A DNA stretch of 37,379 nucleotides from Halobacteriaceae archaeon Tc-Br11_E2g27. Lineage in GTDB: Archaea; Halobacteriota; Halobacteria; Halobacteriales; Haloarculaceae. Positions 13,119-20,884 of the stretch are shown here, piece after piece (the first letter of the stretch is position 1; each line of letters starts with the position of its first letter). The stretch spans positions 1 through 37,379 of the forward strand of contig LKNH01000002.1 of the NCBI GenBank assembly GCA_001564135.1, read 5' to 3'. Made by a program: the position numbers and the translations under genes. The notes under the pieces are model-generated. The model made no database searches. It saw nothing but the letters and a program-made list of their open reading frames with translations, and was not told the DNA's origin.

Positions 13119-15560
13119 GTGAATCAAACTAATACAACCCCAATTCGTGTCGAACTGACCGTGACCGGTGTGGTTCAAGCAGTTGGATTTCGACCGTTTG
13201 TCTACCGACGGGCAACAGCCCATGGGCTTGGTGGATCAGTCAAGAACACAGGCGATGCCGGGGTTGAAATCGTTTTGAAGGGTGACTCAACGGCTGTTGA
13301 TGCGTTTCTTGAGGAGCTCCAAGAGAGCCCTCCACCCCTGTCCGTTGTGGAATCGGTAGATATTATTCGGCGTGAGCCACTTTCGGAGACGACAAATCAA
13401 CAACAGGACAAATCGCGTCAGTTTACGATAGCCCAGTCCACTACAGATGAGAGTGGCTCTGGAACGATTCCACCTGACACTGGAATCTGTCAGGCGTGTC
13501 TTGAGGACGTTCGCGATACTGATTCGCGATATCACAACTACTGGGCAACTTCCTGTGTTGATTGTGGACCGAGATATACCGTGATTGAATCACTACCATA
13601 TGACCGCCCGCAGACGACAATGGAGCCGTTCTCCTTGTGTGATGACTGCCAAGAGGAATATACTGACCCCCAAGATAGACGATATCACGCCCAAACGATT
13701 GCCTGCCCTGCGTGTGGACCGGAGCTGTCGCTTTTAAACCGTGACCGGGAGACACGTGCGAAGGGGCATGATGCAATTACTGAGGCGACTCACCGGCTTC
13801 GAAATGGCGATATCGTTGCAATTCGGGGCATCGGCGGAACACACTTAGCTTGTTTAGCAACCAACCAAGCAGCGGTCCAAACGCTACGGAATCGCACAAC
13901 CCGACCTGGAAAACCGTTTGCCCTCATGGCCGAATCGACTGAGGTAATCGAGCAATTCGCCCGAGTCACTGAGAAAGAGCAGGCATTGCTCACTGACGTT
14001 CGGCGACCAATTGTCGCACTAGAAAGACTGACTGACCCTAAAAACGAATTCGAATGGCTAGATGCAGTGGCGCCCGGCCTCCACACTGTTGGAGTGATGC
14101 TCCCCTATGCAGGATTACACCATTTGCTGTTTGATGATATATCGAGCCCACTCGTAATGACGAGTGCAAATCACCCGGGAAAACCAATGGCAACCACCGT
14201 TGCTGACATTTATGACGATGTCGGCAACGTGATTGATGCTGCTCTGGCACATGATAGACGTATCGCCGCCCGATGTGATGACAGTGTTGTGCGCGTCGTC
14301 GATGGAACACGCCGGTTTCTCCGACGGTCTCGAGGCTGGGTGCCAAAACCATTGCCACGTCATGTTGACGGGCCGCCACTCCTCGCATTCGGCGCGGAGT
14401 TTGACAACACGATTGCCATTGCTCGTGATGACGAAGTAGTACTCTCACAGCACCTCGGTGATATCGATGGGCCTGAAACAGAGGCGTTTCTTAGGGCAAC
14501 TCAGACACATCTCACCGAACTCTTAGGTGTTTCACCTGCGGTCGTCGCCTGTGACCGCCACCCACAGTTTGTCACTTCAGCGCTAGCCGAATCGTACGCA
14601 GACCGTCTCATAGACGAGACAGGAGCCAGTAAGCAGACAGAACCAGTTCGGGTTCAACATCACCACGCCCATGCAGCAGGGTTGCTTGGTGAACATAACA
14701 AGGAGCGTGCAATCGTTATAACGATCGATGGGACAGGATATGGTCCAGATGGAACAATCTGGGGAGGCGAAATACTGGACGCCACAAGAGAGAGTTTCGA
14801 ACGAGTTGGCGGACTCAGTGAATTTACTCTCCCGGGCGGAGAGGCAGCTGTCCGAGAACCAACGCGCATCCTTGCAAGTTTGTTAGATAACCGCTCTGAA
14901 ATTCTTCGTTTGCTTTCGACCCAGACTGCCCTTTCAACCGACGAAGCCGACACCGTGTACGAGAGTGCGAAAGCAGGTGTAAATGCCCCGGTGACGACCA
15001 GTGCGGGGAGATATCTCGATGCTGTGAGCGCCTTACTTGGCATTTGCACAGAGCGAACGTATCAAGGAGAACCAGCACTCCGGCTTGAGTCACGGGCAAG
15101 TAAAGCGGAATCGGTCCCTTTCAGTCACGGGTTCAGCCCTGACTGCGATGATGTTCGTAAGATGGTAACTGCGGGAACAAGCGAACTAACTGTCCCATAC
15201 ACCGAGCGTGAAGGGAAACCAGTTATCGATACACCTCGACTGGTGAACAAACTAAACGAACTCCGTGACGCTCATTCAACCGAAACGCTCGCTGCAACCG
15301 CACAGATGGCACTTGCCGAAGGGTTAGCTATTCTTGCAATCGAAATGGCGACTAGAAGAAATGTTTCAGAGATTGGCATCAGTGGCGGTGTGACATACAA
15401 TGACGCCATTTCACAGCGAATTCGAGAACTAGTCGAAGCGACCGACTGCCGATTCCTTGCACCAACGCTGGTTCCTCCCGGTGATGCAGGGATATCGTAT
15501 GGACAAGCGATTGTTGCGAGTGAGCTGTCGACACACAAGGCTAGCCACTCGGGCTCCTGA
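13119..15560 (+). CDS. hypF: Carbamoyltransferase HypF
   Basis: HypF converts carbamoyl phosphate and ATP into the carbamoyl group that HypE makes into cyanide. Domains in order: acylphosphatase (residues about 8-95, with GVVQAVGFRPFVYRRA), zinc-finger pairs (GICQAC, SCVDCGPRYT, LCDDC, CPACGPEL, about 122-200), a YrdC-like domain (about 205-390, with AIRGIGGTHLAC) and a Kae1-like domain (about 400-805, with HHHAHAAGLL, IDGTGYGPDGTIWGGE and GISGGVTYN). I take GTG 13119 as the start because AGGAGG at 13108-13113 precedes it; the length is 813 residues. The frame is open to a GTG at 13098, which a leaderless transcript could use. It has its own promoter and is convergent with the next gene, 30 bases away. 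Confidence 0.95.
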   Translation: MNQTNTTPIRVELTVTGVVQAVGFRPFVYRRATAHGLGGSVKNTGDAGVEIVLKGDSTAVDAFLEELQESPPPLSVVESVDIIRREPLSETTNQQQDKSRQFTIAQSTTDESGSGTIPPDTGICQACLEDVRDTDSRYHNYWATSCVDCGPRYTVIESLPYDRPQTTMEPFSLCDDCQEEYTDPQDRRYHAQTIACPACGPELSLLNRDRETRAKGHDAITEATHRLRNGDIVAIRGIGGTHLACLATNQAAVQTLRNRTTRPGKPFALMAESTEVIEQFARVTEKEQALLTDVRRPIVALERLTDPKNEFEWLDAVAPGLHTVGVMLPYAGLHHLLFDDISSPLVMTSANHPGKPMATTVADIYDDVGNVIDAALAHDRRIAARCDDSVVRVVDGTRRFLRRSRGWVPKPLPRHVDGPPLLAFGAEFDNTIAIARDDEVVLSQHLGDIDGPETEAFLRATQTHLTELLGVSPAVVACDRHPQFVTSALAESYADRLIDETGASKQTEPVRVQHHHAHAAGLLGEHNKERAIVITIDGTGYGPDGTIWGGEILDATRESFERVGGLSEFTLPGGEAAVREPTRILASLLDNRSEILRLLSTQTALSTDEADTVYESAKAGVNAPVTTSAGRYLDAVSALLGICTERTYQGEPALRLESRASKAESVPFSHGFSPDCDDVRKMVTAGTSELTVPYTEREGKPVIDTPRLVNKLNELRDAHSTETLAATAQMALAEGLAILAIEMATRRNVSEIGISGGVTYNDAISQRIRELVEATDCRFLAPTLVPPGDAGISYGQAIVASELSTHKASHSGS

Positions 15561-15590
15561 TCATAATTTCACAGTCAAGGTTCGATGTCA

Positions 15591-16370
15591 CTATGGTTCT
15601 AACAAGGCCTGTAAGTCTGGGTGGCTCTTTACAGACGTGCTCACCGTTTTGTCTCGCTGGAGTCTGTCTCGGATTTCTTGCCATCCAGCGTGACGACGGT
15701 GAATTACGACTGGAACGTGATCGAGATCAAGAATTTTTGCAATCGCCAGCCGATGTTGACCATACGTTCGCCAGTAGAACGTCCCGTCGCGACCAATGTC
15801 GACGTTGATTTCTCCATAAACGTGGGCTAACCGGGGTGTTTTCTCCTCGGCGAGTTCGACTTGGGTACGGTAGCCATGGGTTCGAATCGACTCGTAGAGC
15901 CGATCTATCTCTTGGCACCGAGCCTCGAAGCCCGCGATAGAATAATATCCCCAAGCATTTCCAAAGCGCCTGAGCTGGTCAGTGAACGCGTCAAACAGCG
16001 CAGTTTGTGCCCAAGGTTTGCCCTCTTCATAACGTTCGCATAAGCCCTGGTAGACTGGTCGCTGTCCAAACGGCTCCCATCGTTGGTCCCAGTCACCCCC
16101 AACCACCCGACCCCATTGTGGATGCTTTGGAATCCACTCTAAGACGCTTCTGTTGATTGAATCCGGGTCAACCCAAACGATAGCAAAGGGATCGGAATCG
16201 GTGTAGCGGTGAGAGAAGAGCCGGCGCCGCATGCGATGATAACGCCGACATAGTTCAAGAGGCGTCTTTGCGCCGATTGGTGCAATCAACCAGCGACGAG
16301 TCCCCACGATAAGCTTTCCGCGGAGAGACAACAGGAATGACCGAAAATCCGCTTGAGTGTCAAGATTCAC
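15591..16370 (-). CDS. Hypothetical protein with a ParB-like fold segment
   Basis: A 259-residue protein with no named family known to me. Residues about 170-225 (YGEINVDIGRDGTFYWRTYG, then QHRLAIAKILDLDHVPVVIH and a following RRHAGW) resemble the ParB/sulfiredoxin-type core, in which a G-x-H-R-L loop binds nucleotide. The N-terminal 140 residues are basic and aromatic and contain RRWLIAPIGAKTPLE and QWGRVVGGDWDQRW. There is no DNA-binding HTH, so chromosome partition is unlikely. It starts with GTG and overlaps the upstream membrane-protein gene by 11 bases, which suggests a joint unit. An enzymatic role, for instance as a kinase-like member of the ParB superfamily, is only a guess. Confidence 0.6.
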   Translation of the reverse strand: MNLDTQADFRSFLLSLRGKLIVGTRRWLIAPIGAKTPLELCRRYHRMRRRLFSHRYTDSDPFAIVWVDPDSINRSVLEWIPKHPQWGRVVGGDWDQRWEPFGQRPVYQGLCERYEEGKPWAQTALFDAFTDQLRRFGNAWGYYSIAGFEARCQEIDRLYESIRTHGYRTQVELAEEKTPRLAHVYGEINVDIGRDGTFYWRTYGQHRLAIAKILDLDHVPVVIHRRHAGWQEIRDRLQRDKTVSTSVKSHPDLQALLEP

Positions 16371-16758
16371 GGCGATAAAGCACGGCGAGAATGACTACAA
16401 GGGCTACTTGTGCAGTCTTGTCGATGGCTTCTAACATGAGATCTGTACTACCGGGGTCGACCAGCAGCCAGAAGATGATTTGACTCCCTGTGTAGGGGAT
16501 ACCGATTAAATAGAGTAGTGGCCGCTGGACATTTGCAAGGAAGAGGAGCACCGCACAAACAAAACCCCCCGTCGATAGCAGAAAAAGAATACCCATCCAG
16601 TGGGGGAGCATCTCGAGACCCAGTATCAAGTGTACCGTTGCAGTAACGAGTGCCATTGCAATCGCGAACCAGTGCAACGGCGTTACCGACGACGTATCAA
16701 ACTGAGTCCCCGACACGGTTACTATTGTATATGTTAACGCGAATAAAATCGTTTGCAT
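16360..16758 (-). CDS. Small four-helix membrane protein (DUF7475-like)
   Basis: The 132-residue protein is almost entirely membrane-embedded. Four hydrophobic helices are seen: HWFAIAMALVTATVHLILGL, MGILFLLSTGGFVCAVLLFL, PLLYLIGIPYTGSQIIFWLL and AQVALVVILAVLY. The order and the VHLILG and LIGIPYTGSQ motifs match what I recall of haloarchaeal DUF7475 proteins. No charged residues suggest transport. Its end overlaps the ParB-like gene by 11 bases and it begins 48 bases after the stop of the FMN-binding protein gene on the same strand. Its function is unknown. Confidence 0.65.
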   Translation of the reverse strand: MQTILFALTYTIVTVSGTQFDTSSVTPLHWFAIAMALVTATVHLILGLEMLPHWMGILFLLSTGGFVCAVLLFLANVQRPLLYLIGIPYTGSQIIFWLLVDPGSTDLMLEAIDKTAQVALVVILAVLYRRES

Positions 16759-16806
16759 ACGAGCAAGACGGACGGTCTATAGTAGCCACTGACTGTGAGA
16801 ATTGTA

Positions 16807-17292
16807 TCAATCTGGCTTCTCAGCTTGCTGTTGAAATCCAGGCGGCAGACTGGCGTGTTCGATACCTGCCCAATCATCTATTCGAAATTCATAGAGACGT
16901 GTGCGTTCGGTTTCACTCGCCGTTTCGAAAAACTCTGGACGCCAACGCGGTTCCTGCTTACCCGTCAATTCTGCGCGCTTTTCAGCCGGAAGCTCCTCAA
17001 CTGTCCCAGTCAAGCTCACACTTTGCCAGTTGAACATCGTTTCAGCAGCGTACACGAGGAAACTTACTGTCTCGGCCTGTTCCAATAACTTTACTTTCCG
17101 ACTCTGGTCACTCACAATAAAATAGAAATATAGTCGTGCTCCACCATCGTAACCGTAAGACATTGGTAACAGGTACGGCTCATCTTCGGTCGGCAGTCCC
17201 AGAACGCCTAAACTATGACTCGAAAGAAACCGCTCCACTCTGTCGTCTTCCATTCGCTCCATGCCATATTCTTCGAGTTCTTCGACAGTCAT
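16807..17292 (-). CDS. Pyridoxamine 5'-phosphate oxidase-like FMN-binding protein
   Basis: A 161-residue split-barrel protein of the Pyridox_ox_2-type group. The pattern is typical: a helix with HSLGVLGLPTEDEPYLLPMS, then YGYDGGARLYFYF, RKVKLLEQAETVSFLVY (the FMN-phosphate region), and the strand SVSLTGTVEEL. The end, FRIDDWAGIEHASLPP, is common in haloarchaeal members. These proteins bind FMN, F420 or haem, and most have no assigned substrate. A role in pyridoxal synthesis is not implied. A TATA-like box about 28-33 bases upstream suggests its own leaderless transcript. Confidence 0.8.
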   Translation of the reverse strand: MTVEELEEYGMERMEDDRVERFLSSHSLGVLGLPTEDEPYLLPMSYGYDGGARLYFYFIVSDQSRKVKLLEQAETVSFLVYAAETMFNWQSVSLTGTVEELPAEKRAELTGKQEPRWRPEFFETASETERTRLYEFRIDDWAGIEHASLPPGFQQQAEKPD

Positions 17293-17319
17293 TGTGTATG
17301 ATTATTTGTTATCGAGTGG

Positions 17320-17325
17320 TATAAT
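17320..17325 (-). promoter_or_regulatory. TATA box of the FMN-binding protein gene
   Basis: TATAAT on the plus strand reads ATTATA on the minus strand and ends 28 bases before the ATG at 17292, which fits a leaderless transcript. Confidence 0.5.
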
Positions 17326-17355
17326 CAGGCTGATGAGTCTCACTTACTGGTAACG

Positions 17356-18255
17356 CTACTCCGCCGGTAACTCGTCAATAAGCACAGCAGCTTCGCCTTC
17401 GACCACTTTCTGACCATCTTCGTCGAAAACATCGGTTGTCAACTCGTATTTGTTTTGGCCGAACGTCCCGACGATTTCACAGGCAGCGGTGACTTGTTCC
17501 CCAATTTCGACCGGGGAGAGAAAGGAAAGGTCCTGTGAGACATAGATTGTCAGTCCCGGCAATCGAGCAAGTGCAGCACTGATAAGACCGCTCACGAGAC
17601 TCCCATGGACGATACGCTTCCCGAATCTGGTTTCTTCGGCGTAGGCCTCCTCAAGATGTAGACGGTTCGTATCGCCGCTGACTTCGGCATATCTTTCGAC
17701 ATCGTGTTCGCTAAGTGTTTTGCTAAACTCAACTTTGTCACCAACTGTGGTATCGGTTTCCGAGAGTCGACTACATTCAAAGCTCCAATCATCTTTTTCA
17801 TAGGCTGTCTCCGGGCGTGCCTGATAATACGAGTTACTCACAGCATCAGATTCTTCCTGTACTTCGTAGCGATGGAAAACCTGTGGCACGTATCGAATGA
17901 TATCATCGGTACTGACGAGACCGACGAGTTCGTCATCGTCGAGGACCACGAGGCGTGCAATTTCGTGCCCCTGCATGGTTGCCACGGCTTGGCCAACCGG
18001 TGTCTCTGGGCTCGTCGTGATAGCAGGTGCAGACATTACTTCTCGAACGGGCTGTTGGCCAGGTTCATGTGTGGTCGCAAGCGCTTCAAGAAGGTCCATC
18101 CCAGTGACAATGCCAACTACGTCTTCATCCGTCACGACGAGCGAGCCAATGTCTTTTTCAAAACACTCCGCCGCCGCAACTGCAACCGTCTCATCCACAT
18201 CAATTGTTTCCACTGGACTGCTCATAACGTCGGAAACTCGAATTGGAAAGGGCAT
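17356..18255 (-). CDS. CBS-CBS-MaoC fusion: regulated hot-dog-fold enoyl-CoA hydratase-like protein
   Basis: A 299-residue fusion. Residues 1-125 hold two CBS motifs (VSDVMSSPVETIDVDE with SLVVTDEDVVGIVTGMDLL, and VREVMSAPAITTSPET with RLVVLDDDELVGLVSTDDII). This pair binds adenine nucleotides in related proteins. Residues about 165-299 form a MaoC hot-dog domain with VSGDTNRLHLEEAYAEETRF and the catalytic-type Asp and His, followed by GKRIVHGSLVSGLIS. MaoC domains hydrate (R)-enoyl-CoA or dehydrate 3-hydroxyacyl-CoA. I use ATG 18255 because TTAAAT at 18280-18286 is 25-31 bases upstream; the frame is open to 18321. The substrate is unknown. A link to PHA or fatty-acid-like metabolism is plausible given other genes in the window. 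Confidence 0.85.
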   Translation of the reverse strand: MPFPIRVSDVMSSPVETIDVDETVAVAAAECFEKDIGSLVVTDEDVVGIVTGMDLLEALATTHEPGQQPVREVMSAPAITTSPETPVGQAVATMQGHEIARLVVLDDDELVGLVSTDDIIRYVPQVFHRYEVQEESDAVSNSYYQARPETAYEKDDWSFECSRLSETDTTVGDKVEFSKTLSEHDVERYAEVSGDTNRLHLEEAYAEETRFGKRIVHGSLVSGLISAALARLPGLTIYVSQDLSFLSPVEIGEQVTAACEIVGTFGQNKYELTTDVFDEDGQKVVEGEAAVLIDELPAE

Positions 18256-18279
18256 GTTCGGTGCTACGAACGAGTACCA

Positions 18280-18286
18280 ATTTAAT
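18280..18286 (-). promoter_or_regulatory. TATA box of the CBS-MaoC gene
   Basis: The minus strand reads ATTAAAT, 25-31 bases before the ATG at 18255. This supports that start and a leaderless transcript. Confidence 0.5.
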
Positions 18287-18416
18287 GTATGGGTGGGCCT
18301 CGTTGGATGAGAATACCCCAATTAGCCTGTTGCAGACATTGAGAGGTCTTTGACACCACCCTTTCAGAGAGATTGCCTTGGTTGGTGGTTAATCTATAGA
18401 GAAAGCAGGCAGAGTG

Positions 18417-18542
18417 CCTCGGGGTCGGACGGAAATCAAAGATCTCCGCGATCTTCAAAAGACCCTGCTCTTTTGGACCTCGCGGAGCAAAGCTCCGCTC
18501 AGTGACGAAACACTCCGTGTTTCGAACCACTTGACCCCGAGG
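18417..18542 (-). repeat. Multi-hairpin end of an IS200/IS605-type element
   Basis: A 10-bp perfect stem, CCTCGGGGTC (18417-18426) with its reverse complement (18533-18542), encloses four perfect hairpins. They are 18439-18455 (6 bp, loop 5), 18456-18475 (7 bp, loop 6), 18482-18498 (7 bp, loop 3) and 18506-18524 (8 bp, loop 3). Together they draw a five-way junction. It lies downstream of the tnpA fragment on the minus strand, where an IS200/IS605 right end would be. That superfamily uses hairpin ends as transposase substrates, but one or two per end is usual. Confidence 0.8.
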
Positions 18543-18561
18543 GTGAATGCCGTAAGCTCCA

Positions 18562-18690
18562 CTAGACGTGTTCAGTGCGTTCGATATACTGCTCAATAGT
18601 CTGGCTTGATACCTCACCTGCCGTTTCGACGTAGTACGATTCTTCCCAGAAACCACCAGTTACAGTATCTGTTTCAAAGAGTCGAAGAAT
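18562..18690 (-). pseudogene. C-terminal fragment of an IS200-type TnpA transposase
   Basis: The minus strand encodes about 42 residues before a TAG at 18564-18562, including RLFETDTVTGGFWEESYYVE and SSQTIEQYIERTEHV. The WxESYYVxTAG...S..TI..YI pattern is the C-terminal end of Y1 (HUH) transposases of IS200/IS605. A TGA interrupts the frame upstream at 18693-18691, and no HUH motif or catalytic Tyr is found, so most of the gene is lost. It is a relic next to the multi-hairpin element. Confidence 0.7.
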
Positions 18691-18748
18691 TCAATCAAGA
18701 AGCCCCACGACTCGGTGTGAACTCCGGTAAGGAGGGAACTAAAGTAGG

Positions 18749-19486
18749 CTACTCTATCGATTCGTATGTGACTTCACCATCGTCAACGATTGCAAGCAAC
18801 GCGTTTCGAGCGAGTGTCGGGTTATGGCGGAGGTGATGTTCTGGAATCAGCGGCAGCGGGGCCGGTCTATATCCGTCAGCACGCATCTCAGTGACCGTTC
18901 CAAACTGGGCAACGAGACGTTCATCTCGAAATACCTGAAATTGTTTGTCAGAACGCTTGTACCGCACTGGGAACGCTGACGGCGTCGGACCGGGACAACT
19001 CAGCGACGCTATCGAATCGACCACTGCAATAATATCATCGTCAACGGTGAGCTGAATTGCTGGTGAGTCTGTTTCCGTACCTGGGTCAACCTCTGACCAT
19101 TGGAGGCTCCCTCGGCTATCTATACATGCGAAGCTCCCGTCAGTTAATCTAATACGATCTTCAACCGCGTAGAACTGACGGCGTCCATCAATTATATCTT
19201 CAACCGCAATTGGAGATGACAGTATCTCTATTACGTCTGAGCGAGTGTGTCGGTCTGTAACGATCACTGGCAACTTCCCTTGACGTGTCGCATTCTCAAC
19301 GGCGCTGACGACCGACAACGGTCGTCCGTCAAAAAGCGGAACAAAGGCGACCTGTTCGTCCAGTGTACTGATTTCAGCAGGAGGAGCAGGAACGGAAAGT
19401 CCCCAGTCGTGTGTCTTGACCTCAACCCCTCTGCTGATGAGATTATCATGTACAGAAGCCATTTGCCCCGACACTTGCCCTGTCAT
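18749..19486 (-). CDS. Hypothetical acidic haloarchaeal protein
   Basis: A 245-residue cytoplasmic protein that I do not recognise. It is rich in beta-strand-like segments. AFVPLFDGRPLSVVSAVENA and GKLPVIVTDRHTRSDVIEIL recall a Rossmann-like start. ACIDSRGSLQWSEVDPGTET follows, and the end has the conserved-looking LPLIPEHHLRHNPTLARNAL. No catalytic motif, signal or membrane segment is visible. TATAAA (plus strand) at 19511-19516 lies 25-30 bases before the ATG at 19486, which supports this start over the ATG at codon 9. It is transcribed divergently from the next small gene. Confidence 0.6.
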   Translation of the reverse strand: MTGQVSGQMASVHDNLISRGVEVKTHDWGLSVPAPPAEISTLDEQVAFVPLFDGRPLSVVSAVENATRQGKLPVIVTDRHTRSDVIEILSSPIAVEDIIDGRRQFYAVEDRIRLTDGSFACIDSRGSLQWSEVDPGTETDSPAIQLTVDDDIIAVVDSIASLSCPGPTPSAFPVRYKRSDKQFQVFRDERLVAQFGTVTEMRADGYRPAPLPLIPEHHLRHNPTLARNALLAIVDDGEVTYESIE

Positions 19487-19510
19487 TGATTATTTTCAGT
19501 GAGGAGCGAA

Positions 19511-19516
19511 TATAAA
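19511..19516 (-). promoter_or_regulatory. TATA box of the 245-residue hypothetical gene
   Basis: The minus strand reads TTTATA, ending 25 bases before the ATG at 19486; a leaderless arrangement. Confidence 0.5.
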
Positions 19517-19658
19517 CAAGTGGTCAAGCTGTTGTGGGAAGCCAGGTTGAGAGCATCTGGTCTGCTCGTGTGTAGGTGCAGTGATTGAATAGCACGCGTC
19601 GCTACTTTCTCCGAACAGTATATTCAGGACCAAGCTATTTTTATGATTCAAATCCTGA

Positions 19659-19958
19659 ATGAGACCAGTGACAACGGAGTCTGACATTCCTGCCGACGTG
19701 CACACAGTGGTTGAACAATTGCTAGCAAGTTCCCATCAGGCGTTTGCAGAGGGGGATGTGTCAACTGGCCTGTCAGCAGTGAACACCATCTCAACAGTTG
19801 CCACGAACAAACTTTCAGAGGGCGAACTTCGTGAGTATCTCCTCCACGGTTGTGAACGCGTTATGATGGTCACGGAAACAGAATATGAAGGAAAAACCAT
19901 TGCGATGGAGTATGTCGCCGCGATGACCCGGCAATTCGAAACGATGACTACTCAGTAA
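19659..19958 (+). CDS. Small hypothetical protein
   Basis: A 99-residue, mostly helical protein of unknown function. After a short polar start come two amphipathic helices, VHTVVEQLLASSHQAFAEGD and ELREYLLHGCERVMMV, and the end YEGKTIAMEYVAAMTRQFET. No metal or catalytic motif is seen. CTATTTTTATG at 19635-19645 could be its promoter, although the 14-24 base spacing to the ATG is short. It is convergent with the SDR gene, whose stop is 5 bases away. Confidence 0.55.
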   Translation: MRPVTTESDIPADVHTVVEQLLASSHQAFAEGDVSTGLSAVNTISTVATNKLSEGELREYLLHGCERVMMVTETEYEGKTIAMEYVAAMTRQFETMTTQ

Positions 19959-19963
19959 GTTTG

Positions 19964-20836
19964 TCAAGGCCAGTCGGAATCAACACCAACTAATTCAGCA
20001 CTGATTTCCCACAGACTCTCTGCGTGTTCCCGCTTGCTCGCCTCTGCTGAAGGAGTCTCGATACCGTTTCCAGTGAGGTACACGCCGCTTTGCTCAGCAA
20101 ATGTCGAATCTGTTGCTAATCGAAGGAGTCGCCGTGCTCCCTCTTGTTGTGTCGTTCCGACACCAGGAATGATCGCTGCACCTCGAATCAGGAAACGTGT
20201 CCAGAAAGGCGCATCCCGGAATAGATTCGTCGATGGAACAAACCCTGGGTGAAAACAGTTCGCAGTCACCTCAGTATCAGACAGGCGACTAGCCAGTTCC
20301 CTTGTGAACGCGATGTTCGCCAACTTTGAGTGCGAGTAGGCTTGAAGCCCATCATAATCGTTTGTGAACTGTAGATCATCAAAGTCGAACGTCGCTCTCC
20401 GGTGGATATCTGAAGCAGTGACGACTATTCTCGCCGGCGATGACTCTCTAAGACGATCCAACAGTTCGTGTGTCAGGAGATATGGTGCTAGGTGATTGAC
20501 GGCAAACGTCAGTTCGAGACCATCCTCAGTTTCTGTTCGGCTATTTGCTGACAGTCCAGCATTATGAACGAGAACGTCTATCCGACTGTAATCGTCACAG
20601 AGGTCCGCTGCAAGCGTCCGAACGGTTGCCTGAGAACTCAGGTCCGCCTGGTAAAAATCAATGTCACCAGCAAGGCTTGTGGCCTCCTCTTGAAGAGACC
20701 GACCCCTGTGCTCATTTCGACCGATAACTGCGACGGTTATTCCTTCTGAGGCGAGTTCAACTGCTGCGATGCGACCGATTCCGCTTGTCCCACCAGTAAG
20801 GACGACGACTTTGTTGGTATCAATAGAGTCGCTCAC
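19964..20836 (-). CDS. Short-chain dehydrogenase/reductase (retinol dehydrogenase-like)
   Basis: A 290-residue NAD(P)-dependent oxidoreductase with a Rossmann fold. VVLTGGTSGIGRIAA near the start is the nucleotide loop, VLVHNAGLS holds the NAG motif, and IVVTASDIHRR carries the catalytic Ser position. YSHSKLANIAF is the active-site Tyr-x3-Lys, and NCFHPGFVPSTNLFRD is the substrate-loop region. This combination is typical of the retinol dehydrogenase/WW-oxidoreductase-like SDRs that haloarchaea carry in many copies. Substrate unknown. It starts with GTG; an upstream ATG would hit a stop. It lies 48 bases after the metalloprotease gene on the same strand and may be co-transcribed. Confidence 0.88.
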   Translation of the reverse strand: MSDSIDTNKVVVLTGGTSGIGRIAAVELASEGITVAVIGRNEHRGRSLQEEATSLAGDIDFYQADLSSQATVRTLAADLCDDYSRIDVLVHNAGLSANSRTETEDGLELTFAVNHLAPYLLTHELLDRLRESSPARIVVTASDIHRRATFDFDDLQFTNDYDGLQAYSHSKLANIAFTRELASRLSDTEVTANCFHPGFVPSTNLFRDAPFWTRFLIRGAAIIPGVGTTQQEGARRLLRLATDSTFAEQSGVYLTGNGIETPSAEASKREHAESLWEISAELVGVDSDWP

Positions 20837-20884
20837 GTATTGGTCATGTATTCTCCGGCCACAACCGAATTGATTTCGGTAAAA

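Larger units (their letters stand above)
18256..18748. other. Intergenic stretch holding the IS200/IS605 relic
   Basis: Besides the tnpA fragment (18562-18690) and the multi-hairpin block (18417-18542), 18290-18416 has no gene or clear repeat. The 124-codon minus-strand ORF crossing this area reads through the hairpins and is out of frame with the TnpA fragment; I do not accept it as a gene. Confidence 0.6.

Noticed and set aside
17356..18255. Reading the CBS-MaoC protein as an IMP dehydrogenase-like enzyme because of its CBS domains
   Set aside because: The catalytic barrel of IMP dehydrogenase is absent and the C-terminal half is a clear hot-dog domain.
18282..18656. Minus-strand ORF of 124 codons across the IS200 relic
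   Set aside because: It reads through the hairpin block and is out of frame with the recognisable TnpA fragment, so it is an artefact of the repeat structure.
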